The position numbers were made by a program, and so were the translations under genes. The notes beneath the pieces were generated by a model. The model saw only the letters and a program-made list of their open reading frames with translations, was not told where the DNA came from and ran no database searches. 64,000 bases of DNA from Sipunculus nudus (lineage: Eukaryota > Annelida > Sipuncula > Golfingiida > Sipunculidae): the NCBI GenBank assembly GCA_026874595.1, contig CM049321.1, positions 5,820,979 through 5,884,978 of the forward strand, written 5' to 3'. Below, one piece after another: positions 51,701-63,319 of this stretch; positions within the stretch are counted from its first letter, which is position 1, and each line of letters opens with the position of its first letter.

Positions 51701-53870
51701 AATTGTTTGTAGTTCCCGTTACCGCTCAGCTTGCAACATATATCTGTGAAAATAACGAGATTTACCTGCAGCACCAGTGCACCAATCTGGGAATAAACAG
51801 GTATAAACAACAGGTCTTCATTGTTACACAAGAAAAACTTTTGTTAAACTCTCAAAATATCTCCGCAGAAACATCCACTCAGTCGTTGGACTGAATCCAT
51901 GTTTCATTTGGATCCGCGCAACATATAATTGCATCTGTTGCTGAATTATCATTAATAAATTATATATATTATATATAAATATTATGATTATAATAAATAA
52001 ATGCTTTCATTTATTGCAATTTAATTCTACATTTTCTCAATATTTGTCGTTGATATGTACAGAAAAGTAGATATGTCAGGTTTGAAACTCAATGAAACAA
52101 ATATATGATGTACAGATTGACAGTATTAAAAAAAATCTTACCTCTTGCCCCGTGAACTTCTGCTAAAACTGCAAGATAATGTTAGGATAGTACTATTATT
52201 ATTATATTATATATTACTTTTATATCAACATGACAATATAACATTAATGCAAACATTTTTTTGTCTTTAAATTCATCAGTGTGTTTTTGTTTTATATCTA
52301 GACAGCTTTGAACTGAACTTAAGTTAAAATAGCAAATTGCAGTGAATCGCCGTTTATCCGAACAAAGTCACTGTCCTCGATATATTCAAATAAACGACGC
52401 TTAAATATATATGCTTATCGAAATACAATTCTTGGTTCTGTTGTTGGTTTACTCAACGGCTTCCTTCCTTCTTTCGCTTGTTATGTAAATACTTGGATTA
52501 AAATCCTGATACGAAACATTTCTGTCACGGATTGTGCGTTAGACAACTAGGTCGTGCGAGATGACGGCGGTTACCATAGATATGTGATGTATACTTAAAT
52601 CTATACATATATAACTGTAGTTTGTGTTCCTGTTTTTGTAGCCTTATTATAGAGTTTCTTATCTGTACAACGAGACATTTAATGTCACTTATGGCTAGGA
52701 TTTCTGTATATTGCAAATAAAACATTTCAGACAACATATTCAACATATTTATTTCCGCTGAAACACCTAAAGCTGCGACACTCTCATAAGCGAATTTGAA
52801 AAGAAAACACCAGCAGTATTGAAAAATTTCAAATGCTCAACTTTGGTGGCATCATTCCTTTTGAAGCAAACATCCCAGAAACACCTGATTTTATATCCTT
52901 CTTAAGTTCCTACCTATGCATCTGCTATTGCCTCTGCAAACTGCTAATTATGCTGGCTTAGCTGACCTCATTGAATATGCATTTGTAAACCTGTGTAATT
53001 TAAACTCAAATAACAAGAAATAGTAGCCAGAGAAAAAAAAAGTTTAATTGGAATGGGGAAAAAGTGTGAATTTTGTTATCAATTACTCATTCGTTTATGA
53101 TGCATGATTCCTTATATCCAGATTGCTAGTTATCTCATTACATGTTCAGCAAAAATAGCTTTCCGAGGATATATTTTTATGCATGAACTGACTCAGATGA
53201 AAGTGTAAACTTGTGTATTAATTGTATATTAATGTGACCAGTATTTCTGCCGATTAATAACAGTAAGCTTGTTGGTACCTTATCACTCTTAGGACACCTG
53301 CATGTCCAGATGATATTAATTGTCTTATGATATACTTAATATTTTTTTATCGTTTGAATTTACATATCTGTAAATATTTTGTTTTATTATTCAGCTCATC
53401 AATATTTTATTGTTTGTATGTGCCTACGGGCACGGGCCACGCTTATAACAAAGCGCTCCTCTGGTGCGATTGCACTAGAATAAATAACGATCAATACCAT
53501 AATAAATACATAAATGAGCCAGCAGTATGCTAAGATCGCTGATCTCAATCCAGGCAGCTTTTTCCCCCCGTATGGCATTGTCAGATATGCAGCATTTTTT
53601 TATAAGTTCAGCGGTCGAAAGCAACACACTCAGGATACATGTGCTGCCACCTGTTGTGACATCAGTAAAAAGTAAGATGATTATGTTGGGGCATGAGCTT
53701 CCTTGTTTTCTCATCTCACCCAAAACTTCAGCATATAATACATAAATATTTTATATCTAAATTCTAGATCCAGACGGCGATCCGGACCATTCCGGACATA
53801 ACATGGCTGATCTAATTAACTACTCACATGACAGCATGGAAACGAAGAGAAAGATCCCCTTATACATCAT
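37769..53870 (-). CDS. Secreted protein with two tandem von Willebrand factor type D domains (10 coding exons, 390 aa)
   Basis: Coding exons in transcript order: 53870-53828, 52168-52142, 51743-51511, 47283-47069, 46440-46342, 43442-43417, 41556-41324, 39218-39025, 38131-38042, 37781-37769. Every border is AG/GT, phases match at all nine joins, and the total is 1173 nt, closing at TAG. Residues 1-22 are a signal peptide (MMYKGIFLFVSMLSF, then a likely cut near VHGA). VWD1 spans about 26-207 with GLCGNNNGD at 165-173, DDLVTSDGT and GESWNV. VWD2 spans about 218-388 with CGDPH at 222-226, VNGQDVTPPY, GLCGNCNG at 349-356 and SWKV. Potential N-glycosylation sites are NST and NYT in VWD1 and NHT in VWD2. 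VWD1 lacks the usual GDPH (GNGNY stands there). VWD domains occur in extracellular mucin-like, matrix and coagulation-type proteins, so an extracellular structural or binding role is likely; the specific function is unknown. The start is the first of two adjacent ATGs, with A at -3. The model is deduced from sequence only; an extra or alternative exon cannot be excluded. Confidence 0.87.
38284..38330. repeat. (TA)n microsatellite in intron 8 of the VWD gene
   Basis: Uninterrupted TA run of about 47 bp. Confidence 0.95.
42700..42920 (-). repeat. tRNA-derived SINE in intron 6 of the VWD gene
   Basis: Minus strand: 'gcgcagtggtgtcatggtta' (42919-42900) followed by 'agggcgctgtgctcgtac' and 'aaggttgttaatcc', laid out like the A and B boxes of a tRNA head. 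The body runs to about 42700. Confidence 0.55.
43084..43390 (+). repeat. tRNA-derived SINE in intron 6 of the VWD gene
   Basis: A-box-like 'tatagtttagtgattgacgc' and B-box-like 'agggttcaaatctta' about 50 nt apart. The body ends just before the microexon at 43417. Confidence 0.5.
43516..43566. repeat. (TA)n microsatellite
   Basis: TA run of about 50 bp with one TG interruption, in intron 5 close to the 26-nt exon. Confidence 0.93.
44182..44275. repeat. Near-perfect 36-bp inverted repeat (hairpin) in intron 5
   Basis: Arms 44182-44217 and 44240-44275 pair at 35 of 36 positions, with a 22-nt spacer. 'agactagc' also occurs in the spacer and just after the second arm. The size (about 94 nt) would allow a small-RNA hairpin or a tiny palindromic transposon. 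Confidence 0.85.
45621..45711. repeat. (AT)n microsatellite in intron 5
   Basis: About 90 bp of AT dinucleotides with two 'aaat' interruptions. Confidence 0.95.
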
Positions 53871-54899
53871 AGTGGCGTCTGTACCTGCAGCAGATAATAA
53901 CATGCGTCGATATTTAGATTAAAATTTGATGTTAACATCACTAATAAGCTTTAATATACACTAACAACCATGATAAGTTTAATGATTAAATATCTGAATA
54001 TTGCATTTTCCTGTTGGTGTATCCATAATTTCTACATGCAGCCTGCAATATCCATGTCTAGCTTGTATGTACAATGGCAGTACCGGAGCTTTAGAGAAAT
54101 ATGAAGAAATTAACCTGAGAGGCTTCGTCAAGGGTTGGAGTGGATTTAGTTGCAAAGTACGTGCATCTGCAAAGTTTATAATATTAACGCTTGTTGGCCC
54201 AACTCAATCCTTAAATCACAGTGGAATAACGTTCACCAACCAACCCATAATGTGAGCTTTGACAGAATTAACAGATAAAGGATACCGCGGTGTAAAATCC
54301 ATGTGTTTCAGTATGTTTCTTCCAATAGGGTAGGTATAGGAACTACTAGCGACTCAGGCGATCTATATTTATTGTGTATATTTGGGGAAGAATAGATCAA
54401 CATATCAGTTTGTATATGAATCAATGTGTATATATTAAGGGCAAATGACCATTTAAATAAAAATTGTATTTTTGTTGCCAATTTGGACATGCAGATATAT
54501 TAACTGAATCAATATTTAAATCTGACACTCTTTGTATTTACAACAGAAGTGATATTTCTTTCAGTGTTCATTGTTTATTTATTAAACATTCAACATTAAC
54601 TGCAGATAACTGATTCAGCTTAATGAAATAAAAGTTAATACTTAAAGAAAATATGCAGAAATTTGACCTAATAAAATCTTTTGCAAAAAAGAGAGGGAAC
54701 TCCAGGTGCCAATATCAAGTGAGCCCGGTGGTCTTCCGAACAGTGGAGGGATAAAGCATAATAATGACAGCGGTTTCTGTACATATTGCAATTTTTTTTC
54801 AATATTTATTATTTCCACTAGCATATGTGTTCTGTTTTTGATGAGAATGATTTGATAATGGTAGCTGATTCGTAACATATCGTTAAGTTTGATATAATA

Positions 54900-56048
54900 C
54901 TTTTGAGCGCCGCTTTTACAAATAACGAATTTCCGAAAATTCGTTTTTCCGAAATCTCAACTTTTTCCCGAAAATTAATTCGTATCTACGAACTATTTTG
55001 CAAGTATTTAAGTACTTCAAATCATTTTTTTTAATTACGAGTCACAGGAGCCTGAAGTCAGATGTTTAAGCCGTGTGATGACCTTAATTAATAAGTTCTG
55101 GACGGATGTTTCCGCCGGGCAAAGGTGTGAAAACTACATCTAGTCCCGCCATGCTAGGCTCCGAATACTCCATGAAAGCTACTGAGCTACTACTATCTAA
55201 GAGCACGCATCTGTACTCAAGCAAGCATAGTTCGTTAGCTTGGGTGTCAGGCCTAATAAATGAGCAGTTAACTCGCATGGAGACTGGCGAGGTATCATTC
55301 ATACATTGCTGTGATGGAAAAGTTTTATGTGCGAGGCAAAAGCAAACAGGCCTGACCATACACATGAGCAGTTCATTCCCAAGAGCAACTGTGTCAGCTA
55401 CTTAAACTGACTGTTATTCAGTATATTCATCATTTCACTTTTACTGTAAAGAATACCATTATTCAGACACGATCGCCTTTCTGTCACTTCCAAAAATATA
55501 TGAGGTCAAAGAAGAGAAACGACGACGTTATGCTTTGAAGACAAGGTGACAATCCTTGAGTGGAAAGACCGTGGTGACAAGTCTGCCATCATTCAGATGT
55601 AAAAAAATAGAGAGAACATTTTTTTAAAAAAGAAGTCAAGAAGTTATATAAGCGACGTTGGCTAGGGTATTCAATAAGCTTAAACCTACGTTACATCTGA
55701 AATTTATAAAACATCCATTTAAATAAGTAGGTTCTACGTTCTTTCAAAAACTTTCGCTCTGCCTGTGGGCAGTTAAATCAACCACCTCAAATGCCATGTC
55801 ATATGCTCTTTCCATAAAACAGGCTAGACTGATCTTTACCATACAATCTCTGCAATAAATCAAATATTTGTACATGTCAATTACGTAGGTCGAAAAGAAA
55901 CACGGTGTTCCCTCAGTAAAATGGCGTTCAATTAATCACTAACTGTCATACAAACTTGCCGCTTGTTCCCTGACCGATTTTCCGAAAATTCGTTTTTCTT
56001 AAAGTAAAGCTTGTCCCTCGACGCTTTTGGAAAAACGGCGCTCTACTG
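54900..56048. mobile_element. 1149-bp element with pogo-like inverted ends, flanked by TA
   Basis: The left end begins CTTTTGAGCGCCG (54900) and the right end, reversed, begins CAGTAGAGCGCCG (56048); each is bordered by TA. Inside, 'tttccgaaaattcgtttttc' occurs at 54930-54949 and nearly so at 55979-55998. TA target sites and ends of this type are known from Tc1/mariner-superfamily pogo/Tigger elements. The interior has a 94-codon open frame on the minus strand (55365-55084) and a 99-codon frame on plus (55106-55402), with no recognisable transposase. Probably non-autonomous. It sits in the inferred first intron of the VWD gene. Confidence 0.7.
55084..55402 (-). other. Open frames on both strands inside the pogo-like element
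   Basis: The minus frame (55365-55084) is Cys-containing at its start (MCMVRPVCFCLAHKTF) and ends PLPGGNIRPELIN then TAA. The plus frame spans 55106-55402. Base composition is more balanced than around it. No family is recognised; it could be a captured exon or chance. Confidence 0.3.
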
Positions 56049-56049
56049 T

Positions 56050-57577
56050 AAATACTATTTTATACAATATAAAACATCACAACTACCTGCCGCCCCTCTT
56101 TCATCTCTGTGGACTAACTAACTATCCCCGTTATCCCACAATTATAGGTAGCCCTATCAAGAGAAGTTATGGACATGATTTTTCCACGAGCTGGCCAAGC
56201 CAAAAAAGGCGATTCATTGCTTCACAGGTTTTCACCAATAGTAAATAGTGTCTTTCAATCTTCCACACATGTAATGTACACACCTAGGGTAACACAGATT
56301 CTATTTGTAAACACTGGCACGTGTTCCGTGTTTAACATCAAATTATTGATAAACAAGCTCATGTATCCTTCACAGAAGCGTGACAGGAAGTGTCCTCATC
56401 ATGAATTATAAAGAGTTATTAATACATACGTGTCAGAAATCACATTATCAAGCAATTGTACAGTTGGCTAATCAGTTGACAAATCTCATAGTTTAAAATT
56501 GCCAATGGATTGTCATCAGGAATTTTGAATAAACGTTGATCTCTTTGTTTAAACGGCTGTGATCGCTGTTTTTAAGCTTTCATATAACACTCACCGAAAT
56601 ACAAGTAACCAGGAATGAACAACGAACCTGCGCAGGAACCCAAAGGAAATCTCTCTTTGTGTTACACAGAAAATATATGTAACCGTCAAATGGAGCTATT
56701 CACATATCTGGTATGTTTTATAGACAAGACAGACCAGTGCTTTCTCTTTAAATTTATTATGACATCTGCCAATGTTTCAAACCGTCAGCTTAGTCCTATA
56801 CATCAGTACAAATTTAATGAGGTAGCACTGTGATCAGTCGCGACAATATAAACATAACACACACGCCACTTGGCTAGAAAACTGCAAAATTTTACAGATA
56901 AAGAGTAGTGTTTCTTCGATGTTCATGTTTTATATTCCCTTCTCTTGCTTTCAGATGTCGCGCATATACATGATTAAACCACGGTTTGATAATAGGTCAG
57001 TTATAAAAAAGGGCTTTCCCTAATACCAGCGGATGGCCGATGATACGGAATTCATAGAACTAGTCCAAAGTCTACCATTTATTAAGGCTATGCTCTCCCC
57101 GCAGCGGAAATACTGCAGTTGTCCCAGACATCCTTTTGTGTAACCACTGCTTTGAATAGCTAGGTTAACTTGGCTCGAACAGCAGGGTGCGCACAGCATA
57201 CTGAATTGTAATCGGACCACACAACGCGTTGTACTGCGTTGTGCATTCTGCCCAATTTTAATACATGCGAAAGCCGCTCTCGTTTGTCTGTAAAACCAAT
57301 TCTGGCATACTTCGAAATCAGACCGGTGAAAGCTGATGTTCAATGTAATCAAACAATCCAGACCTGCTAGATTTTGACTAGAATCACAATGAAATATCAC
57401 GTACGCTTTCAATGCTCTCATTACAATGCTAGGCTCTCTATTCGCCCTTGTGTTCGAGTCCAGGACACCAATGTATCAGGAACGTAATTAATGCAGGAAC
57501 GTTTCCTAAGAGGTAATTTTTAGCAAAGGTTAATCCCGTTTTTAAGTAAAATAACATGAATTTTTTGTCCCTCTTAC
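56050..57577. other. First-intron sequence, nothing recognised
   Basis: Upstream of the VWD start codon and downstream of the inferred first exon. A 133-codon minus frame (57421-57020) has no recognisable motif and no supporting splice context. 'gaataaacgttgat' near 56528 is a weak echo of the pogo-like ends. Confidence 0.35.
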
Positions 57578-57612
57578 CTTTTCGGTTCTGGCGACTTCTT
57601 TCTTCCGTGCTC
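57578..57612 (-). other. Probable non-coding first exon of the VWD gene
   Basis: On the minus strand a TATA box at 57632-57640 is followed about 25-30 nt later by sequence ending in a consensus donor (CCGAAAAG|GTAAGAG, exon end at 57578). A matching acceptor (ctgctgcag) lies just upstream of the VWD gene start codon, giving a second 5' UTR piece of about 14 nt at 53884-53871. The joined leader has no upstream ATG. The 5' end is estimated from the TATA position. The intron would be about 3.7 kb. That this promoter serves this gene is inference from orientation and splice-site match. Confidence 0.55.
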
Positions 57613-57631
57613 AGGCTCAGTTCTGGAGGGG

Positions 57632-57680
57632 CTTTATATACCTTCCTTATAGGCCCGCGTGGCACATGTGCGCATGCGCA
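57632..57680 (-). promoter_or_regulatory. Core promoter: TATA box plus NRF1-type site
   Basis: TATATAAAG reads on the minus strand at 57640-57632. Upstream at 57669-57680 is TGCGCATGCGCA, a perfect palindrome matching the animal NRF1 consensus. The patch is CG-rich in an AT-rich region and sits just before a consensus donor site. The nearest gene in this orientation is the two-VWD gene. Confidence 0.6.
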
Positions 57681-57689
57681 ACAAATAGG

Positions 57690-60600
57690 TGAGAAAAACG
57701 TGGATTCAAACTTGTCAGGTGTGTAAATATCAGTAGCTTTTATCACATATGTACCTGTACCTATGTTATGAATGGTTCAATTTTATCGATGGAAAACATG
57801 AATAAATTTCTTATTAATATATGACAGTCATCATGCACTTTGTTTGCTGGGAAAATGTGAGCTCAACAAGGATATCTCGTCAAAAGCACCAAAGAACCCA
57901 TCTCCCCTCTTTTATAAGGATTATAGTACCCAAAAAAAAAATTACAATTTACTGTTTTGTGAATAGTTTTGTCATGTTTTTAGTCAATACCAATTCACTT
58001 TATCTCATATTATGCAAATTCAGCATTATCATCAATGCTGCATTATATTTTATAATGTTTATATCAAATGTAAAAAAATTGCTTTGCATTATAATTTATA
58101 AAATTTATATCAAATGTAAAAAAAATGCATTGTTTAGTTTGATTGTTGTTGTTGAGGAGAGGAGTGCTTTGTCTTGGGGCGGGTTATTTACGGGAGCGCT
58201 TGTTCGATAAGGGGTTTAATTATTTGGAGAGGCGGACCTTTCAGCGAGGGGGGGGGGGGTTTGCCCTGTTGACCTTAAGACCAAAGTCGCCCATTATAAG
58301 CAAAAGAAACCTATATGGGTCACCCCCGGCTTTCTTCATGACAAATATATTGTTAAACTCAAGGGTATTATTTTTCAAGGGGATGCAGTATTTGAGAATG
58401 CAGGTATCGGGGTTGTTAAGGGAGGAGAGTAAGGGTGTCCCCCTGATATGGTGTTAACACATTTTGAAATATAAGCTTTAAAGGCACATTATGGGGTATT
58501 TTAAAATACGGCTTGCTTTTCGGTATTAAGCAAAAAGTGTACTATATCCCACATTTTCCAGGCCTATCTGAAGTATATTCATCAAAAGGTCATGCCACTG
58601 AACTTGACCGTTTAACATTTCTCCTACAGCAATTTGTTATTTTATTGTGTGGGGAACGATCTGCTATCACATGTGCATTCGTCATGTTTGGAATTTGTAA
58701 ATATTTACCATGTGCCATAAAATACACGTCACTATTTTCATCAATGGTCTCAAATGGTATATGGTGTTGAAGTGCAAAATGCTACTTCTGAATGTTCTTG
58801 GCAACCACCGCAGCCAAGACGTGAGTGAAAGTAACATGAAAGCTATCAGCAAACAGTTATCATGTCGGCTGAAATCATTCCCCTTTTGGTTTCATTCTAC
58901 TTGTTTATTTAACAACTCCTTATTACAGTTTTGAATTTCCGGGGCTCCAAAGGACGGGCATCATAAACAGTAGTTAAACAACCTATCCTTTCTCATTCTG
59001 TAAACGCTTCAATTCTAGCTAGATAAATATATACTTGTTTGTTTAGAGTAAAATTCATATGGTATAACAGCCTCCATATGTGACATTTTTAGGGTGTTAA
59101 TCTACCTTACGTGTTGGTTATTCTCAGCGTCTGCAGAACATATACTGTAAAGCGTCGATTATCCGGCCATTTCGGGGGTAAGGTTTTTATTCGAATTAGC
59201 AATCAAGGTCCATAATCTGTAATGAGACTCTTTGTTTGATGAGGATTTAAGGGATTCCATAAGATACTTTTGATCTGCAATTATAATTATAATTGATTCT
59301 TATGGATATTAGGTCTTTAACAAAGGTAGTCGAAATCACGTAATCATCTCTTTAAAGGTATATTGAAGACATTTAAAAAAAAACTGATTCGCTGTGAGGC
59401 TCTGTTCAGGGTATAAGCAATAATTGTATGGAAAGAACTAAACTAGGTTTTCCGGCAAATCATGACTAATTATTTTTGTACCGCACACTCAGAGCGTGTT
59501 GCAGTCATCAGATGTTATAGCCTAATAGTGCTGTACCAGTTGCGGGGGTCTATTGTAAAGTCCACGGGGATAAGGTTTATCTGTGTGATGTTACCCTTCT
59601 GTGTTGAAGGCCGGTATTTGGTATTTTAACTGGTCCGAGTGCTGGTGCTGCGTATAAGATAACCCAAGATTAATATTATGCTTATCTGGTCATTGTCGCT
59701 TGTTTGTCTTTTTGTTATAGGCTTTGCAGCAGGAATTTATGTGCGTGTTTACATGATGTCACAAGTTCATTTCTTTTGTTTAGAGCTGCGAGTTAGAGTT
59801 GTTATATGATGAAGTATTTTTCACAAAAGCGCAGATTTCATCTTTATGCCGGAAAGTAGGGTTTTGAAAGTTTGATAAATTTCCATGTTATATGTGGTGC
59901 ATTTTGTTATCTGTTATTTCCCCTTTAAGTTATTTCCTAAGATATGTGCTTTGTTTCTGGCTGCATTCTTGAACGAGGTTTGTGGTTATCAAATCTTGTT
60001 TTAAATAAGTTCTGTGTTGAGCCGACGTATGTCTGGTTTGCTCAATAATTGTTGTGTTCAGTGTTGACTGTTGCTGAATATAACACTAACTCTGTAAGGC
60101 ATTGTCCGTGTATAGGGCAGTCGCGGTTATCTTTATGACAAACGAGTAGTGTCATGAATGTTTTCTCTTGATATTAAATGCCAAATCGGATAGGGAGGTG
60201 GGGGAGGAGTGTACATGGTTTTACTATATAATGCCTTTAGGCAATGGCAAGGAAGTAGGAAAGAAACTTCGGCACAAAAGTCTAATGCTGCATTCATTAC
60301 CTGTGGGCATTTTGGAGATCACCACTTGCTACATTTAAGCACCAAATTAACTTTATAAAAGCCCTATGACAGGATTTCTACTAGCTTATCAAAGTATACG
60401 CTCCCGAGGCAGCGGAAATCTTGCGCTTTGAAAGAAGCTACTGACTTTCTCGCTGACTGCTTTGACCGTTTATGTTGCATTTAAACACCAGGTGGTGCAC
60501 AAGGGCCTGATTGCTTAAAAAAACTGCTGATGTGACTATCAGCCAACCAAATGCAAGTCAACAAACATTCGACAGGCATCAGGCTCCGCCCAGAAACCAC

Positions 60601-63300
60601 GTAAGGGGCAATTTTCTCTGAGCCTGTTGCCTGTTCAAACAGTCGCCGGGGCGGTGAGCTGTCACTCAAAACGAAATGATCAACATTGGCTTCGTGTATT
60701 TCTCGCTTGGCTGGTACACCGTTTTGCTTCCAGCATAGTGTCTCATCTGATTGGACCAAAATACAGTGCTCCCCTCTGATGTAGAAATTCAGGATACAAG
60801 GTCATAACAAATAGCGCTTACGATATAGGTAGTTGGTAGCGCAGTGCAAAGAGCGTAGTCAAAATACCCAAACAGGAACTGATTTATAATATATGTTTCT
60901 TGTCACATATGTTCAACTTCTTTTAACTAAAAAAAGTATTATTATTCCCTAATAAAATATTGTATTTATTATTAGCACCCTGGATGTTGTCCTTGCGAAA
61001 TAAAGATTGTGGTAGTTGAGTTGGACAAATGTTGTACCCTCAACAAGCCGAAGTTTGTCAGTAACAGATATCTTAAGAACCACGCTACTTTTCACTTGTA
61101 TACTCGTATTTACATATTGCCCAGAGGAGGGGCAAGAAGTTATGGAAGAGGGTTGCCGTGGATATAGGGTTTCGGGTGCAGGATACCCGCTGGCCAAAGA
61201 ATGCATACAAATATGTATGAGTCTAGAACTAGAAAATAGTCAACAACTCTAGAAGACTCAAAGCAAAATAAATTGTTATTTATTAATCTTTTGTTGGTAG
61301 GCATGATTCATTTTGTTCAGTTTCTTGGTAATTACAAAACAAGTTTAGAAATAACGACCCCGAGACAAATCTCTTTTTTTTTATAAAAGTTGTTACCAAA
61401 AGATGTAAGTGTAGAGCATACTGAAACTTATGGTTTCCATGTTAATTTGACTGATATTTCCACCCATGAAAAATTAATTTTATACAAAAATTTTCTTGGC
61501 TATTATTTTGTGTTTTGAAGGTTTGTCTTAAATACCACATAAGCCCTTGCACTTCCCCCCCCCCCCCCCCACCCGGCTACGCCCCTGCAGAGGTAACTAA
61601 TGCAGTATAAAGCCTATGAACATCTCTCATAACGAAGCGTGAGCATTGTTCAGTCTTTTTCTTAACATTTTACAAACCTCTCTCGTGCTGGCACACAAAG
61701 GTAATATTTTGCTTTTTTTTGTAGCAGACGATGTGAATGAAACTGGTGTCAACATAACAGAATATAGCGATACAATAAACATTTATATAGATCAGTTTAC
61801 TTCAAACATGAAAAATGGCAATACTACCTACTAATGTACATAGAAAAGTACCTACATGTTGTTGACAGTACTCAAAGAAACATTTATAATCAGAGGCCTT
61901 ACATGTGCAACTGCTTTTTAATTAGATAATTCTGGACTCTGGTTAAGCACAAAGCAGGAAAGATGGTTGTACGCAAACACAGACACGCGATACCTCTTCA
62001 CACTTGATCTTCCTGTAGTTAAAATAAGATTTAAAGGGAAAATATTAAATAATGAATAATTATTATGACAGGGTTCCAACATATTTCTTTTGCTGTAAGG
62101 AAATATTTCTCTTTTGACCGTAAGTCATCGAGCAGATATGCAGGGTGACGGATTTTTAATCTTTGGTATATGAGACCAAATTAGAAATATAATAAAAGAA
62201 ATATCTGTTTATCCATTAGCGACTTACTTTTAACGCCTTTCATTAATCCCGGCCAATTTAGACGTCTCATTTTTCAATAGAAACATTTTTTTATACAGTT
62301 AATCAGTTTTAGGCACGTTCAACAATATCGCAATTTGTACGCAATATGCATATCGCCCTTTCGTATAAAAAAATATGCAGATAATATCGCACACCCGTAA
62401 AAACATGTAACCTAAGGCGGTTGGAAACATATGAGTGGAATTTTAACTATCGATAGTTGCAAAATGCCCGGAACTTTTGCAAAATGCAAAAAAAAACTTT
62501 GGTTAAAGTGTTAAGCTTGGTTAAAGGTGTTTGAATTTTATGCTCCCGCATGTTATAAACACGTGGATATAAAAAAGGCGACCAGCCAGTGAAAGGAGGG
62601 ATAGGCGATTACAGATCTGGTTTTTTTTTATATAATATGGTCAAAGTAGTATTTAAAGTTAACACCATACGATATCTGGATTGTCTGTTTCAAAGAGAAA
62701 AATTGAGTGATTTTAAATTTATATGTTCAAATGAACCTGATCAAGTAAAACACAGTACAACTAATATTTAAAAATTACTTTCTGGCCGTTGTATATCACC
62801 TTTCGATGCCAATACATCGGTTTTATTGGACATTCAACCATATTTTATAGCTTCTCTTTTCATTTTGTTTTTCCTTAAATGATAATAATTCCCATAATCA
62901 ACATTTCTCAACAGCAAATAACACAGGCATCTTCTAGTTGAGATCATTTCCTAGTTTTTGGCCAAGTATGACACAAATTTGCTTCATTAATGTATAAATA
63001 GATTACATTAAAAATTAATAATGGGTCTCTTATCTGACATCAGCTTAACTTCGCAAACAACGAAAATCGTCTGCTGCACATATTGCAAACGTTCACTGTC
63101 CAATATACTTTCATACATAGGGAATTTAATTTAGAGAGCAAATTTTGGCGTACTATGTCATTCACAGGCTGAGCAGTGAGGGGCTTATAATGATCGACCC
63201 CGACGGCCTGTCTGTCCGTCCGTCAATGCTAAAAACAATGTTTTAAACATTTTATTTTAGTGAAGGTATAACTATTATGACAGTGGTAAAAATAAAGTCG
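57690..63300. other. Intergenic stretch without a supported gene
   Basis: It contains a pogo-like left end near 59146, G/C tracts near 58250 and 61555, a less AT-rich patch at 60480-60760 (minus frame of 92 codons, no known motif; GGGCGGAGC and CCAATC nearby) and overlapping frames at 60949-61252. None shows a known domain. Confidence 0.4.
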
Positions 63301-63319
63301 GTGCTCGAACTGATCACGC

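Noticed and set aside
57020-57421. 133-codon minus frame
   Set aside because: No recognisable motif and no repeated or spliced context; it falls in the inferred first intron.
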